Shown in pieces: positions 1 through 7,893 of a stretch of DNA of 33,273 nt (positions are counted from its first letter, which is position 1; each line of letters starts with the position of its first letter). The stretch comes from Candidatus Bathyarchaeia archaeon (GTDB lineage Archaea; Thermoproteota; Bathyarchaeia; 40CM-2-53-6; CALIRQ01), in the NCBI GenBank assembly GCA_038843675.1, contig JAWBRV010000014.1:1-33273 (forward strand), read 5' to 3'. Below the pieces are notes generated by a model that was not told the DNA's origin, ran no database searches, and worked only from the letters and a program-made list of their open reading frames with translations. The position numbers and the translations under genes were made by a program.

Positions 1-536
1 ATGCGATATAGCATCTTATGCTCGAAGAATATGACTGGGTTATCGTCCCTTATCGAGGCCTTCAAAAGGCCCTTGGCATCGTAGGGCGTCGATGGGGCGA
101 CGACCTTGAGGCCTGGGACGTGGATGAACCAAGCATCGAGGCATTGCGAATGCTGAGCCGCCGTCCTCCTCCCGGCCCCCTGCGGGACCCTTATCGTTAT
201 CGGGACCTTTATCTTCCCGCCGAACATATAATGCATCTTTGCGGCTTGGTTCACTATCTGCTCCATGCATAGGGGCAGCAGATCGGCGAACATTATCTCC
301 GGGACCGGCCTCATGCCGACCGCCGCGGCCCCGACCGAGAGCCCTATTATCCCGAGCTCTGAGATAGGCGTATCCCTAACCCTTTCCTCACCGAACTCGG
401 CCAAGAGGCCCTTCGTGACGCCGAATATGCCGCCGAAGACGCCCACGTCCTCGCCCATTATGAAGACGCGCTCATCCCTCGCCATCTCCTCCCTAAGGGC
501 CTCGCGGATCGCCTCGGCGTAGGTTATCTCCCTCAA
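1..536 (-). CDS. 2-oxoacid dehydrogenase E1 component, beta subunit (partial, runs off the window)
   Basis: The beta subunit of the thiamine-diphosphate E1 enzyme of a pyruvate or branched-chain 2-oxoacid dehydrogenase complex acts with the alpha subunit encoded just upstream. About 178 residues are visible. The reading frame begins [19 protein letters not shown], continues through FIMGEDVG and [11 protein letters not shown], then [28 protein letters not shown] and [14 protein letters not shown], all hallmarks of this family. The frame is open to the edge, so the C-terminal half lies outside. A TTG at 536 is the only sensible start because an in-frame TGA lies six codons upstream. The gene begins about 15 nt after the alpha stop, so the two are one operon. 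Substrate specificity cannot be read from the sequence. Confidence 0.93.
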   Translation of the reverse strand, partial: MREITYAEAIREALREEMARDERVFIMGEDVGVFGGIFGVTKGLLAEFGEERVRDTPISELGIIGLSVGAAAVGMRPVPEIMFADLLPLCMEQIVNQAAKMHYMFGGKIKVPITIRVPQGAGRRTAAQHSQCLDAWFIHVPGLKVVAPSTPYDAKGLLKASIRDDNPVIFFEHKMLYR

Positions 537-551
537 CTCCCCAAACCCCCA

Positions 552-1520
552 TCAGGCGTATACGTCCTCGAGGGCGCTTTCGAGCGGCGGGAGCGGGCTC
601 GCCATCGCATATTCAACCGCCTCCTCGATCGCCCTCACGACCTCCTCCTCGATCCCCTTCGCGAGATCCTCGTTTAAAATGCCCATATGCATCAGCTTGA
701 CCTTGAAGCCCTCTATGGGGCACCTCGCAGCCCATAGCTCCATCTCCTCCCTGCTCCTATAGGTCGTTCCCCTCCCCGGATCGCCCTCGTGATGGCCCCT
801 GAAGCGATAGGTCTTGCATTCCAATAGGCTCGGCCCATCGCCCCTCCTGGCCCTTGAAACGGCCCTTTTCGCGGCCTCGTATACGGCCAAAACATCTTGG
901 CCATCCACGACCTCGCCCGGCATCCCATAGGCCGATGCCCTATCGGCTATGTTTGCGACGGACGTCGACTTCTTGGTTGGCGTTGAGATCGCGTACATAT
1001 TATGCTCGCAAACGAAGACCACCGGCAACTTCCATATTGAGGCGAAGTTCAGGCCCTCGTGGAAAGAGCCGCCGTTTGAGGCCCCATCCCCGAAGAAGCA
1101 TAGGACCACCCTATCCTGCTTCATCATTTTGATGCCCAAGGCGGCCCCGGCGGCTATGGGTATGTTGGAGCCAACTATCCCGTTGGCCCCAAGGATTCCC
1201 CTGTCGAAATCGCATATATGCATCGAGCCCCCCTTCCCCTTGCAATAGCCCGTGTATCGCCCGAGCAGCTCCGCCATCATGGGCTTGAGGTCGCAGCCCT
1301 TGGCTATGCAATGGCCGTGGCCCCTATGGGTGCTGGTTATAAGGTCATCGGCCCTCAGGGCCGAGCAGGCGCCCACGGCGACGGCCTCCTCCCCAACGTA
1401 TAGATGGGCTAGGCCAGGGAATACGCCCCTAGCGTTCAATTCCGCGACCTTCTCCTCGAAGCGCCTTATGGTGAGCATCTTCCTATACATCTCAAGGAGC
1501 TTATCCCTCTCCAGATCCAA
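552..1520 (-). CDS. 2-oxoacid dehydrogenase E1 component, alpha subunit
   Basis: The thiamine-diphosphate-binding alpha subunit of a 2-oxoacid dehydrogenase E1 heterotetramer carries out oxidative decarboxylation of pyruvate or a branched-chain 2-oxoacid. The 322-residue protein shows the family order: HLYVGEEAVAVG near the N terminus, THRGHGHCIAKG, GKGGSMHI, then the cofactor motif GDGASNGGSFHEGLNFAS and HNMYAIS, ending with the phosphorylation-loop region YRFRGHHEGDP. The frame is open further upstream, but similarity begins at LDLERDKLLEMYRKML. TTG at 1520 is preceded by a G6 Shine-Dalgarno-like run and lies about 35-40 nt from a TATA box, so that start is chosen. The beta subunit follows directly. 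Whether the complex uses pyruvate or another acid is undecided. Confidence 0.93.
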   Translation of the reverse strand: MDLERDKLLEMYRKMLTIRRFEEKVAELNARGVFPGLAHLYVGEEAVAVGACSALRADDLITSTHRGHGHCIAKGCDLKPMMAELLGRYTGYCKGKGGSMHICDFDRGILGANGIVGSNIPIAAGAALGIKMMKQDRVVLCFFGDGASNGGSFHEGLNFASIWKLPVVFVCEHNMYAISTPTKKSTSVANIADRASAYGMPGEVVDGQDVLAVYEAAKRAVSRARRGDGPSLLECKTYRFRGHHEGDPGRGTTYRSREEMELWAARCPIEGFKVKLMHMGILNEDLAKGIEEEVVRAIEEAVEYAMASPLPPLESALEDVYA

Positions 1521-1552
1521 TAATAACCCCCCATTTATGACCCAAGGTTCTG

Positions 1553-1565
1553 GCTTATAAAAATG
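1553..1565 (-). promoter_or_regulatory. TATA-box promoter for the E1 alpha-beta operon
   Basis: On the minus strand the sequence TTTTTATAAG lies about 35-40 nt before the TTG start of E1 alpha. This spacing fits an archaeal TATA box with a short leader carrying the G-rich Shine-Dalgarno sequence. Confidence 0.55.
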
Positions 1566-1588
1566 CGGGATCTTTTCACATGTATCAT

Positions 1589-1594
1589 AAAAAA
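1589..1594 (-). terminator. T-run terminator after the symporter gene
   Basis: Reading the minus strand, the symporter stop is followed within about 20 nt by a pyrimidine tract, CCCCCTCCTTTTTT. A T6 run directly after a stop codon is a typical intrinsic archaeal termination signal. It would separate the symporter from the E1 operon promoter just downstream. Confidence 0.4.
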
Positions 1595-1609
1595 GGAGGG
1601 GGTTGTGGA

Positions 1610-3289
1610 TTATGCGAAACGGAATTTGTAAAAGCCTATCAAGGCCAAGATTATGGCGAATATCCACATGGCGACGTTCCATATCCAAAGCGCAATTCCT
1701 TCGAAGAGATAGAGCAATGGGCCTGCGTGAAGGAACATATATATCATAACCAATATAGCGAAGGCCCATCCCTTGCTCGTTTTTGGAAGAAGGCCAATGG
1801 ATGGCAAGCCAAATTCCTTGGACAAGAATCCGTGGAATTTTTCAACCTTATCAGCAGATGGCGGTTTAGTCGTATAAGATGCGATTATGCAAACGATTAT
1901 ATTTGTTATTAGCCCCCAGCCCGCAGAGTGTATTCCGAACGGGTATCTCCATACCCAGTAGGTAAGGTTGACAGCAATTATGCCGGCAAGTAACCCGAGG
2001 CCAGCTCCTAGCTTGGTGATTCTGGAGGCCCTAGTTATAGCGAAGAGGATTGGGATCATTTGCGTCCCATGTGCTACTCCCAACGCGCCAAGGAAAGTTA
2101 TCAGCTCATATAGCCCCCTAATGAACACCATGGATATGGAAAGCAATAACATTAACAATATTATCATTCTGGAGATAAATATTTGCTTCTCGTCGGGAAG
2201 ACTCTTCTTATATATGGGAGAAATTATATCTCTCACGAATATCCCACTCGTTTGTAGTAAGTTCATATCGGCGGTGGAGTTCATAGCAGCAAGCGTGGCG
2301 ACTCCAAATAAAGCCGCTATGAATGCGGGAGCGAGCGTGGTTATTGCCACGAGAGGCAATCTGTCAGGGCTCGGTAGCTTTGGGAACAAGAGCCTTCCCC
2401 CAGTTCCTATTATTGGATAACCAATGAAAAATAGGAATGAGGCAACAATTATCATTAGAAGGCCAACTACTCGGATTGCCCTCGGATCTCTTGATCCGGC
2501 GTAGATCATACTTACTTGTGGCGATGTATATATCCCAAGATTCGCGAAGGCCATTGTTATTATATATGGGACCCCGAACAATACCATTCCAGGCGGGACC
2601 TTGAAATAACTTGATGGTAGCTCTGATAGTGCTCTAATCCATAATACATTAATCCCTCCAACGGCCCAGAGGATAGCAACCATCACTATGGCCACTCCCA
2701 AAATCAGGAGGATTCCTTGAATGACGTCCGTCCAAACCGTGGACCTAAACCCTCCAGCGATGACGTAATAAGCCACTATTATTGCCATAAGTATTGCCCC
2801 CGCCTCTGGATAAATCAGTCCGCCGCTGAAGTGCTGAAAGATAATTGCTCCGCCAACAAGCTGGATCGTTACATATCCAACGGCGAATAGAACTGCACAA
2901 ATCCCTATAAGCACCCTTATCCATTTGGATTCAAAATAGTCCTCCGCCATTTCCCCGATTGTGACGAACCGATATTTATGCGATAGTAGCCATAATGGCT
3001 TATAAAATAGCATCAATGGAAAGAGAACTTGAATGGTCATATGGACGAGATAACAGGTATATGATAGACCATAGGTATACTGCCCCCCAGGGTGCCCTAG
3101 CATCGTCCAAGCGCTCAGCATAGTAGCCATGCCAGCGATGCCAACTACAACTGGTCCAAGAGTTCCACCGGCGAGAAAATACTCCATAGCCGTTGGCGTC
3201 GTCCTCTTGTATCCAAGATATCCCAAATATGCCAGAATTCCCCAATAGATTATCGCGCCCACAATAAAGCTGATAGCTAGCTCCTCCAT
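1610..3289 (-). CDS. SSS-family sodium:solute symporter
   Basis: A polytopic membrane carrier of about 559 residues with some 13-14 hydrophobic segments. It resembles the sodium:solute symporter family: an N-terminal segment followed by MEYFLAGGTLGPVVVGIAG, the SAWTMLGHPG turn, IVAYYVIAGGFRSTVWTDVIQG in the middle (the classic GG-W-D-Q signature), and ATLAAMNSTADMNLLQTS later. The substrate cannot be told; neighbouring 2-oxoacid dehydrogenase genes make a carboxylate or amino acid plausible, but that is inference. ATG at 3289 is preferred over an upstream TTG because AGGAGG sits about 9 nt before it. Base composition is visibly more AT-rich and ATT/ATA-rich than the flanking genes, suggesting acquisition from another genome. 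Confidence 0.92.
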   Translation of the reverse strand: MEELAISFIVGAIIYWGILAYLGYLGYKRTTPTAMEYFLAGGTLGPVVVGIAGMATMLSAWTMLGHPGGQYTYGLSYTCYLVHMTIQVLFPLMLFYKPLWLLSHKYRFVTIGEMAEDYFESKWIRVLIGICAVLFAVGYVTIQLVGGAIIFQHFSGGLIYPEAGAILMAIIVAYYVIAGGFRSTVWTDVIQGILLILGVAIVMVAILWAVGGINVLWIRALSELPSSYFKVPPGMVLFGVPYIITMAFANLGIYTSPQVSMIYAGSRDPRAIRVVGLLMIIVASFLFFIGYPIIGTGGRLLFPKLPSPDRLPLVAITTLAPAFIAALFGVATLAAMNSTADMNLLQTSGIFVRDIISPIYKKSLPDEKQIFISRMIILLMLLLSISMVFIRGLYELITFLGALGVAHGTQMIPILFAITRASRITKLGAGLGLLAGIIAVNLTYWVWRYPFGIHSAGWGLITNIIVCIIASYTTKPPSADKVEKFHGFLSKEFGLPSIGLLPKTSKGWAFAILVMIYMFLHAGPLLYLFEGIALWIWNVAMWIFAIILALIGFYKFRFA

Positions 3290-3342
3290 TTTCCCCAACC
3301 TCCTTTTTGCCTTTCAGGAGGCGGATCGGTATAGAAGTTTTG

Positions 3343-3356
3343 GTCTTAAAAAAATT
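3343..3356 (-). promoter_or_regulatory. TATA-like promoter for the symporter
   Basis: The minus strand reads AATTTTTTTAAGACC about 60 nt before the start codon. A TATA-like element here predicts a transcript start near 3320 and a leader of about 30 nt containing AGGAGG. Confidence 0.4.
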
Positions 3357-3526
3357 ACGCTAGCGGGTTACGGACGGTTGTATAGACTCGAAGCAGATTT
3401 CGGCCCCCATTAAATGGTTGTCGAGGGGCATCTGAATAAGCTTTTAAGGAAACAACGTTTTGAAAGTTCTTCCAGAGTAACTGAGCGGTGCCTCACTACG
3501 CTTACCCTACTCCAAAATCCAAGTCA

Positions 3527-4251
3527 CTAAAAGCTATTTGATCTTCCTAAGCCCCTCGATGGCTTGGCCGTCCCGGCGATGCAATGGTCGATGCCCCCGA
3601 CGATGTGGGAAATTTTATGAATCGGAACGCTCACAATCAATTCCCCGGGATCATATCCCTTGATCCTCCTAGCGGTTATATCGCCCAAGGAGACGTTGAT
3701 GCTTCCCGTCATTAGGGGATACGTGATAGCGCTCCAGCATAGGGAGCCGCCGAGGTTCGCCTTGGGCAATGAACCATCATCGAAGCCGGCCAAGGCCACG
3801 ATCCGGCAGGCTTGCTCGGGGTTGCATGGGAACAGAACCAGTCCGGTTTCGATTCGATCCTTTCCAATGGGGAGAAAACCACGAACTTGGCCAGCCCGAA
3901 GGGCGGCGGCGCCTCCCTCCTCATCCCTTGGATCATTCGCCTAGCAACGGTCAAGGAGGAGAATAACCTTTCTTCATATGCTAAGAAAGCCTCCAATCCC
4001 TCGCGCGGGGGCCCCAACCCCAAGTGGTAGATTCCCCCCTTGCATCCGCAATTATCGCTGGCCAAGTTGATCGCCTCCCCATCCCTAGCGGCCAAGATCG
4101 CCCCACAAGCGCGATAGATGCCGCCGCTCGCGCCCGGGGCCGGCGTATTGGAATATGCGATAGCCACCGGGCTGCCCCTAAGACCTAGGACCTCCTTCAA
4201 CCTTTGGGAGCACGATGCCCAATCCAGCTCCGGATCCATGCCCTTTCCCAT
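3527..4251 (-). pseudogene. DUF169-family protein (COG2043), interrupted by one frameshift
   Basis: DUF169 proteins are about 240-residue archaeal and bacterial proteins of unknown biochemical role, often near redox genes. The N-terminal part begins MGKGMDPELDWASCSQRL and runs through GSPVAIAYS, CGAILAARDGEAI, NCGCKGGIYHLGL and KFVVFSPLERI. After roughly 3850-3862 the similarity jumps to the -1 frame, which reads ETGLVLFPCNPEQACRIVAL, then GGSLCWSAITYPLMTGSINVSLG, and ends near 3527. One missing base around 3856, after codons RIE, restores a single full-length protein. No homopolymer sits there, so a real mutation is as likely as a sequencing error. It starts 36 nt after the flavin reductase-like gene and is probably cotranscribed with it. 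Confidence 0.75.
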
Positions 4252-4287
4252 AGGATGAATCGCTCCCCTTGGATAAAAAGGGCCGGT

Positions 4288-4830
4288 TCATCCCCCGCCG
4301 TGCCGGGGCCAAGATGGCCCGAACCTTATGCCGTATACCCTCCTCGGGAAATCGCCCTGCGCGTACTCTACCCTCCTCTCCCCCCTCGCGACCGCCTCAT
4401 CCGCATACGCCTCCACAACCTCCCCCACGAACAGAACCTTGTCACCCACCTCGATCTCCCGCTTGACCTCGCACTCCATATGGGCGACGCATTCCTCTAT
4501 GATCGGAGCCCTCACCCTCCGCGCCGGCTTGGGCGTCAACCCGGTTTCCCTGAATTTATCGACCCTCGATCCCGAGTGGGATCCGCAGTAGTATATCTTC
4601 GGCCCCAGATCCTTCGTCGGCACGTTTACGACGAACTCCCCAAAGCTCGATATCAATCCCCGCGAATAGGCCCCCTTCCCTATCGCGCAGGCCACCAGCG
4701 GGGGCTCCCTTGATACGGGCATGCAGAAGCTGATCGCTATTATGTTCGACCTCCCCCTCCAATCCCCGCAGGTTATCAGGAAGTGTCTCATCGGCCACAT
4801 AAATTCCAAATATTCCACATCGACCTTCAT
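4288..4830 (-). CDS. Flavin reductase-like FMN-binding split-barrel protein
   Basis: About 180 residues with the flavin-reductase-like fold seen in the DIM6/NTAB family. The protein reads GDWRGRSNIIAISFCMPVSR (the N-I-I-A-I strand and following loop), PPLVACAIGKGAYSRGLI, FVVNVPTKDLG, then CGSHSGSRVDKFRETGLTP and ECVAHMECEV. These proteins bind FMN and reduce flavin or act as flavin-dependent oxidoreductases; the partner is unknown. The frame is open back to 4902, but that start would overlap the divergent isomerase gene. ATG at 4830 lies downstream of a TATA-like element near 4866, so it is chosen. The DUF169 gene follows on the same strand. Confidence 0.82.
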   Translation of the reverse strand: MKVDVEYLEFMWPMRHFLITCGDWRGRSNIIAISFCMPVSREPPLVACAIGKGAYSRGLISSFGEFVVNVPTKDLGPKIYYCGSHSGSRVDKFRETGLTPKPARRVRAPIIEECVAHMECEVKREIEVGDKVLFVGEVVEAYADEAVARGERRVEYAQGDFPRRVYGIRFGPSWPRHGGG

Positions 4831-4861
4831 AACGTCCGCCGATGGCGAAATGGCATCCGGG

Positions 4862-4880
4862 CCATAAAACCTTATTTCGG
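4862..4880. promoter_or_regulatory. Divergent promoter region between the flavin reductase and isomerase genes
   Basis: The 70-nt gap holds an AT-rich patch, CATAAAACCTTATTT, that can act as TATA element in both directions: about 35-40 nt before ATG 4830 on the minus strand and about 30 nt before ATG 4901 on the plus strand. Confidence 0.4.
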
Positions 4881-4900
4881 TCCCCGGCATCCCTAGGGGC

Positions 4901-5695
4901 ATGCGCTATGGCGCCATGAATTTCCCAGCGCGCCCTGTCTTGGCCGAGCTCGAGGCCATCGGGAGGATGGGGTTCGATTTCATAGAGCTTACGATGGATC
5001 CCCCGGAGGCTACCCCGGAGAAGCTATTGGCAAATCGCGAACCGATATCGGATGCTCTTTCGGCCCATGGGATGGATGCGATCGCGCATCTGCCCTGCTT
5101 CGTCAGGACCGCGGACCTCTACGATTCCATAAGGCTCGCTTCGAGGATGGAGGTTTTCAAGGCCATCGATGCGTTGCCGGAGCTTGGCATAAGGATCGCC
5201 AACCTCCATCCGAGCTATATCCCAAGGATGGTGAGGCATATGGGCGATCACGGCCTCCGACTCGGCATGGATTTCCTAAGGGAGGTGCTCGAGAGGGCCG
5301 AGGAGAAGGGGATCGATATAACCATCGAGAACATGTGCCCCTCGGACGGATGGCTATCCGAACCTGAGGAGTTCGAGGAGGTCCTCAGGGCCTTCCCCAG
5401 AGCGGGGTTCACATTAGATTTGGGCCATGCCAACCTATTGGCGCCGAGGAACAGATCGATCGAGTTCCTGAGGCGCTTCGGGGGGAGGCTCCGTCATTTG
5501 CACGTCCACGACAACTTCGGCCTATCGGATGAGCATTTGCCGCCGCTCTGCGGGAACATCGACTTCGCCGGAATATTCTCGGCAATAAAGCGATCCGGGT
5601 ACGATGGGACGATGACCTTGGAGGTATTCTCCAAGGATAGGGATTACCTTAGGATCGCGCTGGAGAAGGCAAAGGGGCTTTGGGGATCCGCCTGA
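4901..5695 (+). CDS. Sugar phosphate isomerase/epimerase-like TIM-barrel protein
   Basis: A 264-residue xylose-isomerase-like TIM barrel of the AP endonuclease 2 / IolE type. Metal-ligand strands are visible in order: IDITIENMCP (Glu), FTLDLGHANL (Asp and His), LRHLHVHDNFG (His-x-His-Asp) and MTLEVF (Glu). The N terminus MRYGAMNFPARPVLAELEAI and FDFIELTMDPPEA are typical of archaeal members. The family isomerises sugars or inositol derivatives, and some members are endonucleases; the substrate here is unknown. ATG at 4901 has TAGGGG a few nt upstream and is divergent from the flavin reductase gene. Confidence 0.88.
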   Translation: MRYGAMNFPARPVLAELEAIGRMGFDFIELTMDPPEATPEKLLANREPISDALSAHGMDAIAHLPCFVRTADLYDSIRLASRMEVFKAIDALPELGIRIANLHPSYIPRMVRHMGDHGLRLGMDFLREVLERAEEKGIDITIENMCPSDGWLSEPEEFEEVLRAFPRAGFTLDLGHANLLAPRNRSIEFLRRFGGRLRHLHVHDNFGLSDEHLPPLCGNIDFAGIFSAIKRSGYDGTMTLEVFSKDRDYLRIALEKAKGLWGSA

Positions 5696-5720
5696 GGGCC
5701 TCCGGAGGCATTTCGAAACC

Positions 5721-5730
5721 GTTTTTTATT
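5721..5730 (+). promoter_or_regulatory. TATA-like element before the HD-domain gene
   Basis: The sequence GTTTTTTATTCG lies about 30 nt before TTG 5756. The T6 run could also end transcription of the isomerase gene, whose stop is 25 nt upstream. Confidence 0.4.
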
Positions 5731-5755
5731 CGCTGCGGAGCAACATGTATGGCGC

Positions 5756-6310
5756 TTGGCCTTGCTGACCCGGGGGGAAGCCATCCGGATCCTAGAGGAG
5801 AACGTTAGGAGGAGGAACATATTCCTCCACATGCTGGCCGTCGAGGCCATAATGAGGGGCTTGGCGAGGAGGCTGGGCGGCGATGAGGAGCTCTGGGGCT
5901 TAACGGGGCTGCTCCACGACGTGGACTTCGATAGGACCGCTGAGGATTTCGAGCGCCATGGGCTGGAGGCCGCGTCCATATTGGGGGATTCCGTCCCAAG
6001 GGAGGTCCTCGATGCCATAAGGGCCCATAACTCCAAGATCGGGGAGCCGAGGACCCCGATGGAGAATGCCCTCGTCGCCAGCGATGCCGCATCGGGCTTG
6101 ATAATAGCCTGCGCCTTGGTGATGCCCTCGAAGAGGCTCGAGGAGGTTACCCTCGAGGGCCTGATAAGGAAGTTCAAGGACAAGGACTTCGCTAGGGGAG
6201 CCGATAGGGGGAGGATATTGTTCTGCGAAAGGCTCGGGCTATCGAGGGACGAGTTCCTGAGGATCGCCCTCGATTCCCTCAAATCCATCGCTCCATCCCT
6301 AGGGCTTTGA
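5756..6310 (+). CDS. HD-domain (HDIG-type) phosphohydrolase
   Basis: A 184-residue HD-superfamily protein. The metal-binding set is complete: His in IFLHMLAVEAIMRGLA, the His-Asp pair in GLLHDVDFDRT, His in FERHGLEAASIL, His in AIRAHNSK, and Asp in ALVASDAASG. HD proteins hydrolyse nucleotides, cyclic nucleotides or other phosphate esters; short HDIG proteins of this size are common in thermophiles, with unproven substrates. TTG at 5756 sits the expected distance behind a TATA element, implying a leaderless or very short-leader mRNA. The nearby ATG at 5745 is out of frame. The next gene is on the opposite strand. Confidence 0.87.
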   Translation: MALLTRGEAIRILEENVRRRNIFLHMLAVEAIMRGLARRLGGDEELWGLTGLLHDVDFDRTAEDFERHGLEAASILGDSVPREVLDAIRAHNSKIGEPRTPMENALVASDAASGLIIACALVMPSKRLEEVTLEGLIRKFKDKDFARGADRGRILFCERLGLSRDEFLRIALDSLKSIAPSLGL

Positions 6311-6363
6311 GCCGGGCCCAATGAGGGGGATGGGGCCTTTGGATCCGGGGGCCCGGACGGCCC

Positions 6364-6744
6364 CTAAAGGAGCTTCGGCAGGATCGCCGCGCCTATGGCC
6401 AACCCTATGGCGGAGAGCACCAAGAGGATTACGACCAGTATAACGACCGCCACGATCGATATGAGCAGCGCCCTGAGCCAACCGGTATCGAAGAAGTGCC
6501 TTATCAACGCCAACCAGACGAAGACGATTATGACGAACCTGATCAGGCCCGGGACGCCACCGAGGAAAATCGATAGAACGGCGTTGATCAGGGTCCCGAT
6601 GAGGACTATGAAAATGGCGTCGGTGAACTTCGCCTTCTCCTTCCCGACCAATGCTCGCCCCGCTATCCAGAGGGCGGGGGATACCACTATTATGCCCGCG
6701 ATCGAGCCGATCAATGCGGCCGCCAAAGAGCTCATCAAGCTCAT
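6364..6744 (-). CDS. Small polytopic membrane protein of unknown function
   Basis: A 126-residue, strongly hydrophobic protein with about four membrane segments: ALIGSIAGIIVVSPALWIAG, the AIFIVLIGTLINAVLSIFLG region, LIRFVIIVFVWLALI, and the VAVVILVVILLVLSAIGLAI region. No catalytic motif is visible and I do not recognise a named family. A TATA box (TTTTTATACG) lies at about 6773-6782 on the minus strand, roughly 30 nt before ATG 6744. The gene is divergent from the two-domain winged-helix protein at 6912. Confidence 0.75.
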   Translation of the reverse strand: MSLMSSLAAALIGSIAGIIVVSPALWIAGRALVGKEKAKFTDAIFIVLIGTLINAVLSIFLGGVPGLIRFVIIVFVWLALIRHFFDTGWLRALLISIVAVVILVVILLVLSAIGLAIGAAILPKLL

Positions 6745-6911
6745 CGCTCATCAACATCGATAAAGCGCCCCGGCGTATAAAAAGGATTGGAGGGTCCCGG
6801 GGCGGGCAAGGGGCTCCCCATTTGGAAAGGGTTTTTATCGATGGCACAGGGCCCCCCTATGGGGCCCAAGGGAGCGCGGGCCCGCGGGGCGTTCCGCCCA
6901 AGGCGATTCGC

Positions 6912-7397
6912 ATGGGCGATGGCGGCGGTTTGAGGTTCAGGATAAGGAGGGGCGACCTCGAAGTGGAGCTCGAGGGCGATTTCGAATACGTTAGGGGGAA
7001 GTTCGAGGATTTGCTGGAGAAGATGGTGGTTCAAATCTCGGGGCCTAGGCCCGAGGGGCCCCAAGCGGCCCTCCCATTGGAGCTCAGCGGCATAGTGGAG
7101 CTCGGCCAAGACGGGAGGCCGAGGCTCACGGTGCCGGTCGAGAACCTAACGGCCAAGGAGGCCATAGCCCTCCTCCTTTACTCCATCCATCCCAGCCGCT
7201 TGTCGGATGAGGATTTGAGCTCGATCCTATCCTCCAGCTGGAAGACGACGGGGACAGACGCCGTTAGGGCTAGGGCAAGCGAGCTCAGGAGGGAGGGGAG
7301 GCTGGTGGCCGAAAGGGGCGAATATTGCCTATCCGGCGCCGGCCTCCAATGGGTGAGGAACGAGATAATACCAAGGCTTAAGGGGCCGCCCCCTTGA
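6912..7397 (+). CDS. Two-domain protein with C-terminal winged helix (paralogue A)
   Basis: A 161-residue protein sharing its layout with the two genes at 7894 and 8409. It has an N-terminal beta-rich segment (LRFRIRRGDLEVELEGDFEY), a middle part with PRLTVPVENLTAKEAIALLL, and a C-terminal helix-turn-helix-like part, RARASELRREGRLVAERGEY, ending GLQWVRNEIIPRL. The matching order of segments suggests duplication and divergence. A transcriptional or scaffold role is inference; no named family was recognised. ATG at 6912 has AAGGCG about 8 nt upstream; the long open frame before it is GC-rich and lacks similarity. Its 3' end overlaps the convergent winged-helix gene by 20 nt. Confidence 0.75.
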   Translation: MGDGGGLRFRIRRGDLEVELEGDFEYVRGKFEDLLEKMVVQISGPRPEGPQAALPLELSGIVELGQDGRPRLTVPVENLTAKEAIALLLYSIHPSRLSDEDLSSILSSSWKTTGTDAVRARASELRREGRLVAERGEYCLSGAGLQWVRNEIIPRLKGPPP

Positions 7398-7629
7398 GCC
7401 ATTCCAGCCTCCTTTTGCCCTTATCCGTTATGGAATATCGATAAAGCCCTTGGCGCCTCCGCCTAGAAAGGAGGCCCTGCCTATAATACCTCAGGACCGC
7501 CATTTGAATGGCCTTCTCGGAGATCTCAACGCCCTCGCCCCTGAGGCGCTCCAGCAGGCCCAAGCTGGTCTCCTCCCCGCGCTCCGATAGGATCCTGAGG
7601 ATGGCCTCCTTGAGCTTATTGTATTTCAA
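7378..7629 (-). CDS. Small winged-helix DNA-binding protein
   Basis: An 83-residue protein that is essentially one winged-helix domain: KYNKLKEAILRILSERGEE (helix 1), SLGLLERLRGEGVEISEKAI (helices 2-3), MAVLRYYRQGLLSRRRRQ (recognition helix and wing) and YRYSITDKGKRRLEWL. It resembles small PadR-like or ArsR-like archaeal regulators, but the exact family is not certain. TTG at 7629 follows GGGG a few bases upstream. A palindrome between its TATA box and start suggests self-repression. The 3' end overlaps the convergent gene at 6912. Confidence 0.8.
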   Translation of the reverse strand: MKYNKLKEAILRILSERGEETSLGLLERLRGEGVEISEKAIQMAVLRYYRQGLLSRRRRQGLYRYSITDKGKRRLEWLKGAAP

Positions 7630-7638
7630 CCCCGGATA

Positions 7639-7672
7639 CGGGATTCAATCCCGGCGGCTTAAATATAATTTT
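7639..7672 (-). promoter_or_regulatory. TATA box plus palindromic candidate operator of the winged-helix gene
   Basis: On the minus strand AATTATATTTAAG (near 7660-7672) is a TATA box. Between it and the TTG start lies the perfect 7-1-7 palindrome CGGGATTCAATCCCG (7639-7653), around the predicted transcript start. That is where archaeal repressors commonly bind. Confidence 0.5.
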
Positions 7673-7680
7673 TAGGGACT

Positions 7681-7860
7681 TTTTGCGATTATTTAACCAA
7701 TTTCAGGCCGTTCATAGATTAGAGGTTTAGTAACATCTTGATTTTACATCGTTTCTTTAATCCATTATTTTTGGAAACAGTTTCGCAAGATGTCTCATTC
7801 TTTATTTGGCTAGATGTTACTTATGTTGAGTGGGACGTTATGAGAAAATTATAAATATGA
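7681..7860. repeat. AT-rich gap with repeated ACATCT/AGATGT motifs in inverted orientation
   Basis: The gap between the winged-helix gene and the next paralogue is AT-rich. AGTAACATCT (7729-7738) is inverted as AGATGTTACT (7812-7821), and ACATCTTG (7733-7740) recurs as CAAGATGT (7786-7793). No ORF was found in the gap. The TATA box of the downstream gene (ATTATAAATA) is near 7847-7856. Confidence 0.4.
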
Positions 7861-7893
7861 CCTCCGCCCTCCCTGTATTGAAAAGTGTGGGGG

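Noticed and set aside
6651-6911. Extended N terminus of paralogue A
   Set aside because: This part overlaps the divergent membrane gene promoter and has no similarity to the paralogues; ATG 6912 aligns with their starts.
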